Assembly (NCBI GenBank): GCA_900549375.1
Contig: URNY01000006.1
Span: forward strand, 1 to 37,296
Direction: 5' to 3'
Length of the DNA: 37,296 bases
Origin: an uncultured Bacteroidales bacterium
GTDB taxonomy: Bacteria; Bacteroidota; Bacteroidia; Bacteroidales; Muribaculaceae
The position numbers and the translations under genes were made by a program. Shown here one piece after another: positions 23,435 to 32,606 of this stretch. The number at the start of each line of letters is the position of its first letter. Within the stretch, counting starts at the first letter, position 1. The notes beneath the pieces were generated by a model. That model was not told where the DNA came from and ran no database searches. It worked only from the letters and a program-made list of their open reading frames with translations.

Positions 23435-24634
23435 TTAAGCTTGTCTTCCCTCGGCTTTTAGCTTGCGTATCAGCGCCGGGCGCATCACAAATTTCTGCGA
23501 GCACCAGCCGAGCGCCCACCATACCGCCGCCAATATCCAGAGATTGATGTATGGGCCATGAAGCTGAGAGATTGTCGCTCCGTTGGCATTCATCTTGATA
23601 AAGCCTTCCACGCCCCATGTCGAAGGGCAGATCGACGCAAGCCAGCGCCACGCCGTCGGCATATCGTAAAGAGGCCAGATAAGTCCCGAGAGGAAGAGAA
23701 ATACCACCGACGTAGCCACCCATAGAACGAACACCGATTCGCGCTCCATCACAAGCGACTGGAAGCAATAGCCGATTCCGAAGCAGGCAATCGTCATAGG
23801 CAGAAGATACGCTAAGATCTCTATAAGGTTCCCTTCCATCGGAAAACGGAAAATGAGAGGAACATAGTGCAGAAGAAATATCGAAGGGATAAACAGAATT
23901 GTGAAATAGCAGAGCATCTGCGCCAGCATTGTCAGGAACACCGATTGCGTTCTGTTGTCGGAGCTGTATCCCGTGAGACGCGGGTTCTCACGCTTGGCGC
24001 CCCCGGCCATTCCCACTGCAAGTATTATGCATTGATGCAGAATCAATATCAGCACACCGGGCATGATAAATGAATCGAACCCGTTGCGTATGTTGCCCAT
24101 AGATATGTTGTGTATGGGCAGAAGATCTCCATCGGTAATCGTTTCCGCAAGAGGCGCAATCTCGTCAACCTTTATGGAAAGCAATTCGGAGCCATATTCC
24201 TCCATTATACTTGTGGTGGCTACTAAAAAACCGCGATAACGCAAAAGGAGGCTCATGTCGCTATATAGCACCGCATTGGCGGTCTCGTTGCGTCCAACTT
24301 TCTTCTGAAAGCCTTCAGGGATTTCGAGAATGCCATAGCATTTATGCTCGTTCATAGCGCGGCGCGCTTCCGAAAGGTCTGCCGCATAACCGATTACCCG
24401 CGCCTGATCAGTGGCATCAAGCTTACGTGCAAGATCGCGGCTGAGCGCGGTTCCGTCATGGTCTACCACAACCACCTCTACATTCTTCACCAGCTCCGGA
24501 TTATATATCAGCGAATAAATCACAGGATAGGCCAAAGGCAGAAACGTGAAGAACAGTATCAGCCCCCCGTCGTGGATCACCATCTTGAACTCACGGCAAT
24601 AAACCTCGAATATATCCCTGATTATCCTTTTCAT
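23435..24634 (-). CDS. ABC-2 type permease (YhhJ/YbhR-like)
   Basis: A 399-residue inner-membrane protein from MKRIIRDIFEVY; the ORF also allows a start 18 bases upstream. One N-terminal helix (FTFLPLAYPVIYSLIY), a long periplasmic domain with VVVDHDGTALSRDLARKL, then five C-terminal helices fit ABC2_membrane_3. It pairs with the permease encoded upstream, which has the same layout. The operon has TolC and HlyD partners but no ATP-binding protein. It is separated from the first permease by a TTCAAAATTC repeat array. Substrate is unknown. Confidence 0.85.
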   Translation of the reverse strand: MKRIIRDIFEVYCREFKMVIHDGGLILFFTFLPLAYPVIYSLIYNPELVKNVEVVVVDHDGTALSRDLARKLDATDQARVIGYAADLSEARRAMNEHKCYGILEIPEGFQKKVGRNETANAVLYSDMSLLLRYRGFLVATTSIMEEYGSELLSIKVDEIAPLAETITDGDLLPIHNISMGNIRNGFDSFIMPGVLILILHQCIILAVGMAGGAKRENPRLTGYSSDNRTQSVFLTMLAQMLCYFTILFIPSIFLLHYVPLIFRFPMEGNLIEILAYLLPMTIACFGIGYCFQSLVMERESVFVLWVATSVVFLFLSGLIWPLYDMPTAWRWLASICPSTWGVEGFIKMNANGATISQLHGPYINLWILAAVWWALGWCSQKFVMRPALIRKLKAEGRQA

Positions 24635-24639
24635 CTTAA

Positions 24640-24755
24640 ATTCAACATTCAAAATTCCCTCGTTGCGGTCGCGTGAGCGAACTTTAGTTCGCCATCATTC
24701 AAAATTCCCTTTTCGCCGCCCCCATTCAAAATTCAACATTCAAAATTCAAAATTA
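24640..24755. repeat. TTCAAAATTC array with TTTA-loop hairpin (R1)
   Basis: Five or more TTCAAAATTC-like units surround the hairpin GCGAACTTTAGTTCGC at 24677-24692 (7-bp stem). It fills the 121-bp space between the two permease genes. The same hairpin recurs at 30141-30156. Confidence 0.85.
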
Positions 24756-25940
24756 TTACGGAACGTATACGGGTTTCAGCAGTTGCTTCTTCAGCCTCCA
24801 GAGCATCGTAAGAGGCAAAACCATGAAAACTATATATGCCACAAACCATATTTTTGAATATGCCACATGAATCCCGTTGAGGGCGTTGTCGATATATATG
24901 AGGAAGTTATAACGTATAGGGACGATATAACTGAAAATGCCCATGGCGCCATACATACTCTGCACCGGGAAGGAGAAAGCCGCTATCGAGAAGGAGAGGA
25001 TTCCCAAAAGCGCGCTCACCGAAAGCGAGAGCCGCAGGTTGGGAAGAACACTGATTATGAATAGTCCGAAACCCTGACAGGCCAGCACAAACATCAGCTC
25101 CGAGATTATCATCCATGTCCACGACCCGTTCATCGGATAATGGTTATAGCGATAGAGCCACGCTGTCATGAACAGAGCCACTACCCACCATATCAGCGTC
25201 TGGGGAGCGAGTTTGCCGAAGATCGCCCTCACAACCGATCCCCGCGCCATCCGCATAAGCCTACGCGACGTGCCGTATTTCATCTCCTGGCCGATGCTGA
25301 AAGTTGTCATCAGCAGAATCATCAGCTGAAGAAGACAAGGCACAAACGAGTTGGCGATATATATACCGTAGTTCAGCTGCGGATTGCCGATCGGCCGGGA
25401 CGCTATATTCACCGGCTGCAGCATCGGCGACAGATTCTCGGCATCAAGTCCGGCCGATTCTACGACGTTCATCGCCACTCCGGCCGTGGCAAAAATGGCC
25501 GTGGCCTTGAAGGTCTTGAAAAGCATCGTGGCGGGCACGAAATAGGTCATGTTGGTATAAAACGTGATCACCGGCTTGCGCCCGGCCATCAGGTCGGCCT
25601 GAAAATTCTCGGGTATCAGGAAAAAGCCATATACCTCCCCTTTCTGCATCAGATGGCGAGCCTCGCTGAAACTTTGAGGCGTCTGCACAAGGTCAACCAT
25701 CTGCATCCCGCCCAGACTCTGCGTGATCTGGCGGCTTAGCGAGGTACCGTCGCGATCAACAATAGCGGCAGGCACCCGCGTGGGAAGACCCTTGTCGAGC
25801 ATGGTGGTCAGAAACAGGAGCATAAACAGCGGGAGCATGAAGAACCCCACCCAATAGATGGGACGCCTCACGATCTGAATCACACTTCTGAGCATGATTC
25901 CCACTACACCCGTCTGAGGTATTTTCTCGTTTACCGACAT
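24756..25940 (-). CDS. ABC-2 type permease
   Basis: A 394-residue membrane protein with the same layout as the next gene in the operon: an N-terminal helix (YWVGFFMLPLFMLLFL), an external domain with AIVDRDGTSLSRQ, and a C-terminal five-helix block ending with a basic tail. The two permeases likely form a heterodimer that passes solute to the HlyD adaptor and TolC channel. The gene is 32 bp after the HlyD gene. An ATPase subunit would be needed and is not encoded here. Substrate is unknown; drugs, lipids or fatty acids are possible. Confidence 0.85.
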   Translation of the reverse strand: MSVNEKIPQTGVVGIMLRSVIQIVRRPIYWVGFFMLPLFMLLFLTTMLDKGLPTRVPAAIVDRDGTSLSRQITQSLGGMQMVDLVQTPQSFSEARHLMQKGEVYGFFLIPENFQADLMAGRKPVITFYTNMTYFVPATMLFKTFKATAIFATAGVAMNVVESAGLDAENLSPMLQPVNIASRPIGNPQLNYGIYIANSFVPCLLQLMILLMTTFSIGQEMKYGTSRRLMRMARGSVVRAIFGKLAPQTLIWWVVALFMTAWLYRYNHYPMNGSWTWMIISELMFVLACQGFGLFIISVLPNLRLSLSVSALLGILSFSIAAFSFPVQSMYGAMGIFSYIVPIRYNFLIYIDNALNGIHVAYSKIWFVAYIVFMVLPLTMLWRLKKQLLKPVYVP

Positions 25941-25972
25941 CGTATCTCTTTCAGTTTTACCTTACTGACTTT

Positions 25973-27019
25973 TTATTTCACCACTCCTTCATAGAGCACT
26001 GACATGCCGGGGCGGAAATTCTCCACAGGTTTCTCGGGGCGCGCCTTGATCTGGAATGTACGCGCATCGTAATCGCCAGTGGCTTTCGTGGCCTGCCAGT
26101 TGGCGTACGTGCCGAGATCCTTGATGTAGAAGACTTTCATCTCCACTTCCTTGTCGAGAGCCGGGATCTTCACTTTCAGTTTCGAACCGAGCTTGATATC
26201 TTTCAGAAGAGTCTCACGCACATTGAACACAGCCCAATGGTCGTCTTTCTGAAGAGTCATAACCGGCGCACCGGTGGCTATCAGCTCGCTCACATGCGGA
26301 TAGACAACGGTGATTTCGCCATCGCACGGCGCGACAAGATACTGATCCTCAAGGATGGCTCCTACCTCTTTGACTCCGCCACGGGCCACATTCAGCATAG
26401 CCTCGGAAGCCTCTTTGTCTTCGCGCTGAGCTCCCTGCCTGGCCAGTTCATATTGACTGCGGGCGGCCGATTCGGCGGCTTTGGCTGCATCATAGGCCGC
26501 TTTGGCCTCATCTCGCTTCTGGGCGCTCACAACGCCTTTGTCAAAGAGCGACTGCATACGGTCGTAGGTCTTCTTTGTTATCTCCGAGGCTGCCTGAGCC
26601 TGAGTCCACAGGTCGCGGGCGCTCTGGATTATCTGCACGCGGGTGCCGGCATCAACCTTGGCATTGGTGGCCTGCGCCGCACTTTCCATCGCTTTGGCCT
26701 GCTCCATGCGGGCATCAACAAGCGACGAGGTGATTCTCACCAGCGTGTCGCCGGCCTTGACATGGGCGCCCTCGACTACATAAAGCTCGGCTACACGACC
26801 CGGCAACTTGCCGGATATACGTATCTCCGTAGCCTCTCCCTGGCCCTGTACGGTGTCAGGACCGGGCTTCAGGCATAGGAATCCCACTACCGCAAGCGCG
26901 GCCAGAATCAGAAGTATCACTATAATCGTAGTGATCAGAAGCTTGTCTTTCTTCGTCACTTCCGAAGGATCCTGCGCCCCGGTGGGACGCTCCGCATAGC
27001 TGTTATCATTCGCAGACAT
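25973..27019 (-). CDS. HlyD/EmrA-family periplasmic adaptor
   Basis: A 348-residue adaptor. A transmembrane segment at about 28-50 (LLITTIIVILLILAALAVVG) is followed by the lipoyl half (RISGKLPGRVAELYVVEGAHVKAGDTLV), an alanine-rich coiled coil at about 120-210, the second lipoyl half (LVAPCDGEITVVYP) and a beta-barrel domain. It bridges the inner-membrane permeases and the TolC-like channel. Located 67 bp after the tolC-like gene and before both permeases. Length and layout are normal. Confidence 0.92.
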   Translation of the reverse strand: MSANDNSYAERPTGAQDPSEVTKKDKLLITTIIVILLILAALAVVGFLCLKPGPDTVQGQGEATEIRISGKLPGRVAELYVVEGAHVKAGDTLVRITSSLVDARMEQAKAMESAAQATNAKVDAGTRVQIIQSARDLWTQAQAASEITKKTYDRMQSLFDKGVVSAQKRDEAKAAYDAAKAAESAARSQYELARQGAQREDKEASEAMLNVARGGVKEVGAILEDQYLVAPCDGEITVVYPHVSELIATGAPVMTLQKDDHWAVFNVRETLLKDIKLGSKLKVKIPALDKEVEMKVFYIKDLGTYANWQATKATGDYDARTFQIKARPEKPVENFRPGMSVLYEGVVK

Positions 27020-27086
27020 ATTCTGTTTCTTTAAGTTTATTATTCTGAAATCCTGAATCCGGCGTGTTCCGGATAGGACCGGACTT

Positions 27087-28538
27087 TCAATAATTAAGAT
27101 TCCCGGCTACCTTGGCCAGATATACCTCACAGAGACGTATGCCGACCTCGGCATCTATCTTCTCGCTGTTGGCCTGAAGCCATGCCGTCTGGGCGGCTAT
27201 GACATCGTTGGTGGTCATCACCCCCTCTTTGTAGCCGAGCTGAGCAGAGCGGAGGTTCTCGTCGGCACTCTTCATGTTCGAAAGCGTCATGTCGTAGGTC
27301 TTGAAAGCCTCCTGAAAGCTGAACTTGGCCTGCTGTACCTGCAGGTCCACTTTCTCCTCAAGATCCTCAAGCATCATGCGCTGCGCATTGGTGGCGGCTT
27401 TCGTGGCGCGGTAATGATTGTAGTTTCCTCCCCAGTGCCAGAGCGGTATAGTGAGGGTGGCTCCAACGCTGAAACCTCCTCCGAAACGCTTGCGAAATCC
27501 ATCGTTCAGGTTCGGATTGGAGAATGAATATGCCCCGACAACCGCAAGTTTGGGAAGCATCTGACCCATAGCCAATTTCTCCCGGTTGGACAATACGGAT
27601 ATCCCTTGCCTCACAACATCGAGATCCTGGCGGCGCGCATATACATCCTGCATGTTCAGCACAGGATCGGGCGGCGTTGTGAAACCGCGCTCGAAATCCT
27701 CATCCTCAAGCGTCATCTCCGACTGAACGGGAAGGCCGCACACCTGCGCCAATGCCATACGGGCAAGCGTCAGGCCGTTCTGAACTTTCGTGCGCATTAT
27801 CTTCGCCTCGTTGAGTTTCACTTCCACCGTCAGCAGATCGGAGCGCGTGGCCACACCGGCCTCTACCATCGCATTCACACTATAACGCAACGTATCGACC
27901 AAAGTGACGAAACTCTCGGCAAGCTTCTCTTTCGATTTCAGAGACACTACCGTCCAATAAGCCTGATCCACGGCAAACACCACATCCTGAACTACGCTGT
28001 TGCGTGCTGCTACAGCCATTTTCTCGGCATACTTGGTGATCTCGTTCAGAGCCTTGATCTGACCGCCCATGAACACAGGCTGCGTCAAGGTGAACGCTCC
28101 GGCGAAAACATTATGCGTGTCGAAACTCATGGCCTCCTTCGGAATCACGGCCACCTCTGTAGGAATATAGCTTCCTGACGACGGATCTTTGATCGGCGTA
28201 CCGTCGGGAGCCGTAAGGATATTATACTTGAACTGCTGCGTCGAAGGGTCGAAACTCATTGTGGGGAGCTTCGCATCCTCACCAAGAAGATTGATGGTCC
28301 GCTGGTTATAGAAATATGTTCCGGCGAAATCTATACCCGGGAGATAAAGCGACTTCGCCGCCTTACGCTCATAGCCCGCACCGCGGATACCCTCCTCGGC
28401 CATGAGGATGGTCTTGTTGTTGCGCACAGCCATGTTGCGGCATGAATCGAGCGAATAGCGCTGAGCCTGCGCCGGCAGGCATCCCGTCGCGAACGCCAGC
28501 ACAGTGCCGACAGCCGTGATATATCCGGTTATTTTCAT
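27087..28538 (-). CDS. TolC-family outer-membrane efflux channel
   Basis: A 483-residue precursor from MKITGYITAVGTVL, with signal peptide ending near PAQA; the ORF also allows 28568. Two OEP repeats are visible (YSLDSCRNMAVRNNKTILMAEEGI at the start of the first, and a second with DLDVVRQGISVLSNREKLAM). Forms the exit duct for the efflux system encoded downstream. It is the first gene of the operon; a -7 box TAACTTTG lies at 28609-28602. It has the usual TolC length. Confidence 0.9.
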   Translation of the reverse strand: MKITGYITAVGTVLAFATGCLPAQAQRYSLDSCRNMAVRNNKTILMAEEGIRGAGYERKAAKSLYLPGIDFAGTYFYNQRTINLLGEDAKLPTMSFDPSTQQFKYNILTAPDGTPIKDPSSGSYIPTEVAVIPKEAMSFDTHNVFAGAFTLTQPVFMGGQIKALNEITKYAEKMAVAARNSVVQDVVFAVDQAYWTVVSLKSKEKLAESFVTLVDTLRYSVNAMVEAGVATRSDLLTVEVKLNEAKIMRTKVQNGLTLARMALAQVCGLPVQSEMTLEDEDFERGFTTPPDPVLNMQDVYARRQDLDVVRQGISVLSNREKLAMGQMLPKLAVVGAYSFSNPNLNDGFRKRFGGGFSVGATLTIPLWHWGGNYNHYRATKAATNAQRMMLEDLEEKVDLQVQQAKFSFQEAFKTYDMTLSNMKSADENLRSAQLGYKEGVMTTNDVIAAQTAWLQANSEKIDAEVGIRLCEVYLAKVAGNLNY

Positions 28539-28601
28539 AAGAAATCCTTTTTTCGTAATCTCTATCAATCCGCCCTTCTCCTGATGGGTCTAATTATTAT
28601 A

Positions 28602-28609
28602 CAAAGTTA
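28602..28609 (-). promoter_or_regulatory. -7 box of the efflux operon
   Basis: Minus-strand TAACTTTG, about 63 nt before the tolC-like start. The -33 TTTG is not clear at 19-21 nt. Confidence 0.5.
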
Positions 28610-28659
28610 ACAGCTTTTTGTTTAATTTTAAAATTTACCCTCTCATTTCCCTTTCCCTC

Positions 28660-28739
28660 ATTCAAAATTCCAAATTCCCCATTCAAAATTCCTTTTGTCC
28701 GCGCATAATTCAAAATTCCAAATTCCCCATTCAAAATTA
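28660..28739. repeat. TTCAAAATTC array before MATE gene (R4)
   Basis: Repeats of attcaaaattcc and ccaaattcccc. Its last 59 bases (28681-28739) match 30162-30220 with about five differences, so a dispersed element is present. It ends just before the MATE promoter. Confidence 0.85.
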
Positions 28740-28744
28740 TTCCG

Positions 28745-28752
28745 TATCTTTG
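28745..28752 (+). promoter_or_regulatory. -7 box of MATE gene
   Basis: TATCTTTG, 26 nt before the ATG at 28779. The -33 region falls inside the repeat array and has no clear TTTG. Confidence 0.55.
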
Positions 28753-28778
28753 CAAAGTTTTTCCCAATTAAGCAATTA

Positions 28779-30140
28779 ATGAATCTCCCAACGCTTTCCC
28801 GCGCCGACTATTCGGCCCTCATACGCCTCGGGTTGCCGGTGCTCGTAACCCAGCTCGGCATCATCGTCGTCAGCTTCGCCGACACGATGATGGTCGGAGC
28901 ATATGGCGTCGACGAGCTTGCAGCGGCTGCTTTCGTCAATTCACTGTTCGTGATTCCGACAGTGATGCAGATCGGTTTCGCCCAGGGACTGACGCCACTC
29001 GCCGGAGCCCTCTTCGGCAAAGGCGACCGCCGGGAAGCGGGACGCACTCTCCGCGCAGGACTCCAGATAAACATTGCCGTCTCCATCACCCTCACCGCCG
29101 TGATGGGAATATTATATTTCTTCCTCGACCGATTCGGCCAGCCGGAAGAACTCTTGCCGCTCGTGCGCCGTTACTATCTCATAATTCTCGCCACGATGCT
29201 CCCCATGTCGGTATTCAACTCCTTCCAGCAGGTATGCAACGGAGTCAACGATACGGCTATGCCCATGTGGATGATACTCGGAGCCAACGTCATCAACATC
29301 GCCGGAAACTGGCTCCTCATATTCGGCCATTGCGGAATGCCCGAGCTCGGTCTGGCGGGCGCCGGCTGGAGCACTCTCGTTGCACGTTACTGCTCGGCTT
29401 TCGGCATAGTGATATTCTTCCTCAAAGCCAACCGCTACAAGCCATACGTTGCCGGATTCCATATCGGCTCCAATATTGGCGAGACACGCCGCCTGGTCTG
29501 GCGCACCGGATATCCGGTGATGATCCAGAGCGGAATCGAATGCATGCTCTGGACTTTCGGCGCCGTGGTGAGCGGATGGTTCGGCAAAATTCAGCTCGCC
29601 GCCTATCAGGTTGTGAACACAATGGCGCAACTCGGTTTCATGACATTCATTAGTTTCGGAACAGCCACCTCCATCCGCGTGGCCAACTTCGCCGGTGTGG
29701 GAGATATTACCTCCATGCGCCGCATCACGGCCGCCGGAGTCCATCTGAACCTCATTCTTAGCACCATCGCCTCGCTCATCTTCCTCTTCGGAGGAAAATG
29801 GCTCATCGGATGCTTCACACCCGATTCCGACGTCACCGCCTCGGCAATGGCCCTTATCCTTCCGCTGGTGATCTATCAGTATATGGACGCGTTGCAGCTC
29901 ACATTCTGCAATGCCATCCGAGGCACCTCCCATGTCAAGCCTCTTCTCTGGATTTCAACAATCTGCTATATCATGGTGGGCATTCCTGTGCTCCTTCTCT
30001 TCGCGAAAGGTTTCGGCTGGGGCAATGTTGGCGTCTACTATAGCTTCGATGTAGCCCTCGCCCTTGCCGCCATCGCCGCTACCCTCGTCTTCTACCGCAC
30101 CCTCCGCAAATTCAACATTCTCCCCGGCGCGGTTGCGTGA
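28779..30140 (+). CDS. MATE-family multidrug exporter
   Basis: A 453-residue, 12-helix inner-membrane transporter started at MNLPTLSRADYSALIRLG; the ORF is open upstream but that part is made of TTCAAAATTC repeat. The N-half contains GLPVLVTQLGIIVVSFADTMMVGAYG, and the pattern repeats in the C-half (GYPVMIQSGIECMLWTFGAVVSGWFG), as usual for MATE. Exports cationic compounds or metabolites using Na+ or H+. Monocistronic in appearance: a repeat array with hairpin follows directly. Substrate is unknown. Confidence 0.92.
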   Translation: MNLPTLSRADYSALIRLGLPVLVTQLGIIVVSFADTMMVGAYGVDELAAAAFVNSLFVIPTVMQIGFAQGLTPLAGALFGKGDRREAGRTLRAGLQINIAVSITLTAVMGILYFFLDRFGQPEELLPLVRRYYLIILATMLPMSVFNSFQQVCNGVNDTAMPMWMILGANVINIAGNWLLIFGHCGMPELGLAGAGWSTLVARYCSAFGIVIFFLKANRYKPYVAGFHIGSNIGETRRLVWRTGYPVMIQSGIECMLWTFGAVVSGWFGKIQLAAYQVVNTMAQLGFMTFISFGTATSIRVANFAGVGDITSMRRITAAGVHLNLILSTIASLIFLFGGKWLIGCFTPDSDVTASAMALILPLVIYQYMDALQLTFCNAIRGTSHVKPLLWISTICYIMVGIPVLLLFAKGFGWGNVGVYYSFDVALALAAIAATLVFYRTLRKFNILPGAVA

Positions 30141-30220
30141 GCGAACTTTAGTTCGCCTCCCATTCAAAATTCCTTTTGTCAGCACTTAATTCAAAATTCC
30201 AAATTCAACATTCAAAATTA
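30141..30220. repeat. Hairpin plus TTCAAAATTC array (R2)
   Basis: Hairpin GCGAACTTTAGTTCGC at 30141-30156 directly after the MATE stop, then attcaaaattcc units at 30162-30220 ending before the ABC exporter promoter. The hairpin might end transcription. Confidence 0.85.
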
Positions 30221-30225
30221 TTCAT

Positions 30226-30233
30226 TAACTTTG
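30226..30233 (+). promoter_or_regulatory. -7 box of ABC exporter gene
   Basis: TAACTTTG, 9 nt before the ATG at 30243, giving a nearly leaderless transcript. The -33 region lies in the repeat array. Confidence 0.5.
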
Positions 30234-30242
30234 TCTTTTGTC

Positions 30243-32078
30243 ATGAAGGATTTTTGGAAATTCCTGCGGCATTACGCCGCCCCATATAAATGGAACATCG
30301 CTGCCAGCATCTTCTTCAACCTGCTGACAGCCTTCTTTACGCTCTTCTCTTTCGCGTTCATCATGCCTATCCTCCAGATGCTTTTCGGCCTCAATACCAC
30401 GGAGTATCATTACATGGAATGGGGACAGGCAAGCCTCATGGACGTGGCGATGAACAATTTCTATTACTACATATCTTCGCTAATAATAAGCATCGGCCCA
30501 TCCATCACCCTGCTCCTTCTGGCTGGCCTGCTGGCCGGAATGACGCTCCTCAAAGTCCTATCCGCCTACAGCAGCGAGCTCTTCACCATCCCGATGCAGA
30601 ACGGAATCACGCGTGACATCCGCAACACCATGTACGACAAGATCGTATCCCTTCCCATAGGCTTCTTCACCCGCGAGAAGAAAGGAGACATCATGGCCCG
30701 CATATCGGGTGACGTGGTAGAGGTTCAGGTTTCCGTCATGTCCTCGATTTTCAGCCTCGTGAAATATCCGATCATGATTATCGCGAGCCTCGGCATGATG
30801 CTGGCCATCAGTTGGCAGCTCACTCTATTCGTATTCGTGCTTCTCCCCCTTATCGGCGCCTTGATGGGGGCCGTGGGCAAAAAGCTCAAGGCGCAGAGCC
30901 TTGCTACGCAGGAGAGATTCGGCTCCATGCTTTCCAACATAGAGGAGACGATCGGCGGCCTACGCGTTGTCAAAGCCTTCAATGCCGAGAACCACATGGA
31001 CCGGAACTTCCGCACCGAAACCACCGATCTCTACCGCCTCCAGAACGCCCTGATGCGCCGCACGGCACTCGCCCACCCCATGAGCGAGTTCCTCGGAACC
31101 GTGGCCGTGGCGATAACGCTCTGGTTCGGAGGATCTCTCATACTTTCCGGCACATCCTCCATCACAGCCCCTGAATTCATCTATTACATGGTGATGTTCT
31201 ATAGCCTCATCAATCCGGCCAAGGAATTCTCCAAAACATCCTACGCCGTGCAGAAAGGTATGGGAGCCATGAAACGCATCGACAAGATACTCAATGCAGA
31301 GAATCCCATCCGCGATCCTGAACAACCACAGGAATTACTGACCGACCGCGGCAACAGTTCAGTATCTTTCCGCAATGTAAGCTTCAGCTACGATGGCGAG
31401 CGCGATGTGCTCTCAGATATCAATCTTGAGGTGAAACCGGGACAGACGGTTGCCATTGTCGGTCAGTCCGGCTCCGGCAAGTCCACGTTGGTAGACCTTA
31501 TCCCTCGTTTCTGGGATGTGCAGAGGGGAGAAGTCGAAGTCGACGGCATCAACGTCAAGGATCTCCGCATAAAAGACCTCCGCTCGCTCATGGGCAACGT
31601 GAATCAGGAGGCCATACTCTTCAACGACACCATCTACAATAACATAGCGTTCGGCGACAAAAACGCTACCCCTGAAAAAGTCGAGGCCGCCGCGCGCATC
31701 GCCAATGCCCACGACTTCATAATGGCCACCGAACATGGCTACGACACCATGATCGGCGACCGCGGATGCCGCCTATCCGGCGGTCAGCGCCAACGCATCA
31801 GCATCGCCCGCGCAGTGCTGAAAAACCCGCCTTTGCTTATCCTCGATGAAGCAACCTCGGCGCTCGACACCGAAAGCGAACGACTGGTTCAGGATGCCCT
31901 CGAGAAACTGATGAAGGACCGAACGACGATCGTGATTGCCCACCGGCTTTCAACAATCGTCAATTCCGACCTTATATGTGTGCTTCAGGACGGCCGCATC
32001 GCCGAAACCGGCACTCACTCGCAGCTCATCGACCACGGCGGTATTTACCGTCGCCTCGTGGAAATGCAGCAGGTATGA
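30243..32078 (+). CDS. MsbA-like ABC exporter (fused TMD-NBD)
   Basis: A 611-residue half-transporter that should act as a homodimer. Residues 1-330 hold six helices; the NBD follows with Walker A VGQSGSGKST, Q-loop NVNQE, signature LSGGQRQR and Walker B LLILDEATSALD, all intact, plus the H-loop AHRLS. Such exporters flip lipid A core or other lipids across the inner membrane; the gene could be msbA itself, but drug exporters look the same. Started at MKDFWKFLRHYAAPY (30243); an in-frame ATG at 30231 also exists. The CD225-like gene follows by 10 bp and is probably co-transcribed. Confidence 0.9.
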   Translation: MKDFWKFLRHYAAPYKWNIAASIFFNLLTAFFTLFSFAFIMPILQMLFGLNTTEYHYMEWGQASLMDVAMNNFYYYISSLIISIGPSITLLLLAGLLAGMTLLKVLSAYSSELFTIPMQNGITRDIRNTMYDKIVSLPIGFFTREKKGDIMARISGDVVEVQVSVMSSIFSLVKYPIMIIASLGMMLAISWQLTLFVFVLLPLIGALMGAVGKKLKAQSLATQERFGSMLSNIEETIGGLRVVKAFNAENHMDRNFRTETTDLYRLQNALMRRTALAHPMSEFLGTVAVAITLWFGGSLILSGTSSITAPEFIYYMVMFYSLINPAKEFSKTSYAVQKGMGAMKRIDKILNAENPIRDPEQPQELLTDRGNSSVSFRNVSFSYDGERDVLSDINLEVKPGQTVAIVGQSGSGKSTLVDLIPRFWDVQRGEVEVDGINVKDLRIKDLRSLMGNVNQEAILFNDTIYNNIAFGDKNATPEKVEAAARIANAHDFIMATEHGYDTMIGDRGCRLSGGQRQRISIARAVLKNPPLLILDEATSALDTESERLVQDALEKLMKDRTTIVIAHRLSTIVNSDLICVLQDGRIAETGTHSQLIDHGGIYRRLVEMQQV

Positions 32079-32088
32079 TAAAAACAAC

Positions 32089-32604
32089 ATGACTATGGAT
32101 GATAAATTTCCCCCGGGAAACCTTCCCGAAGAAAATTCCTCCGACTCCGGCAACCCCTGCGAGATCAATGAAGAGGAAACCCGCGACATAAACAAGGAAT
32201 GGGCCGAAGCGCTTCACCTCGAATATGAACCTTCCGGGACGCCTCCCCCTCCACCAATGCCTGGACGACCGGCGTCGGGCCCGATTCCGGAGCCACCGAT
32301 GCCCGGCAACCCCTCTCCGGTACCGCCGGCCCCGGCCCCGATTCAAAATTCAAAATTCCCGATTCAAAATTCCCCCATGCCTCCGACATATTTCGTATGG
32401 TCGGTGCTCGCGACAGTGCTTTGCTGCTTCATTCCCGGAATAATCGGCATTGTCTATAGCTCAATGGTCAGCTCCCGTTACTATACCGGCGATTTCGAAG
32501 GTGCACGCCGGGCATCCCGCAACGCCGAGATATGCATTATCATTTCCATAGTGCTCGGTGTGGTCAGCTCCACTCTCTATCTTCCCCTCTCCCTGCTTCT
32601 CTAA
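32089..32604 (+). CDS. CD225/dispanin-like two-helix membrane protein
   Basis: A 171-residue protein. Residues 1-45 are acidic and polar; 46-100 are a Pro-rich linker; then a CD225-like unit: helix FVWSVLATVLCCFIPGIIGIVYSS, a short RRASRNAE loop and a second helix (IIISIVLGVVSSTLYLPLSLL). Bacterial CD225 proteins have no settled function. The linker residues PIQNSKFPIQNSP are encoded by a TTCAAAATTC array (32341-32374) identical in style to the intergenic repeats, so the repeat has become coding sequence in frame. It is 10 bp after the ABC exporter. The DUF2752 gene follows by 2 bp. Confidence 0.75.
   Translation: MTMDDKFPPGNLPEENSSDSGNPCEINEEETRDINKEWAEALHLEYEPSGTPPPPPMPGRPASGPIPEPPMPGNPSPVPPAPAPIQNSKFPIQNSPMPPTYFVWSVLATVLCCFIPGIIGIVYSSMVSSRYYTGDFEGARRASRNAEICIIISIVLGVVSSTLYLPLSLLL
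32341..32374. repeat. TTCAAAATTC array inside coding sequence (R5)
   Basis: Three TTCAAAATTC-type units in frame in the CD225-like gene, encoding IQNSKFPIQNS. Confidence 0.85.
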
Positions 32605-32606
32605 TA

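Noticed and set aside
24640..24755. Possible CRISPR array from regular TTCAAAATTC units
   Set aside because: Repeats are only about 10 bp with no unique spacers of even length and no cas genes.
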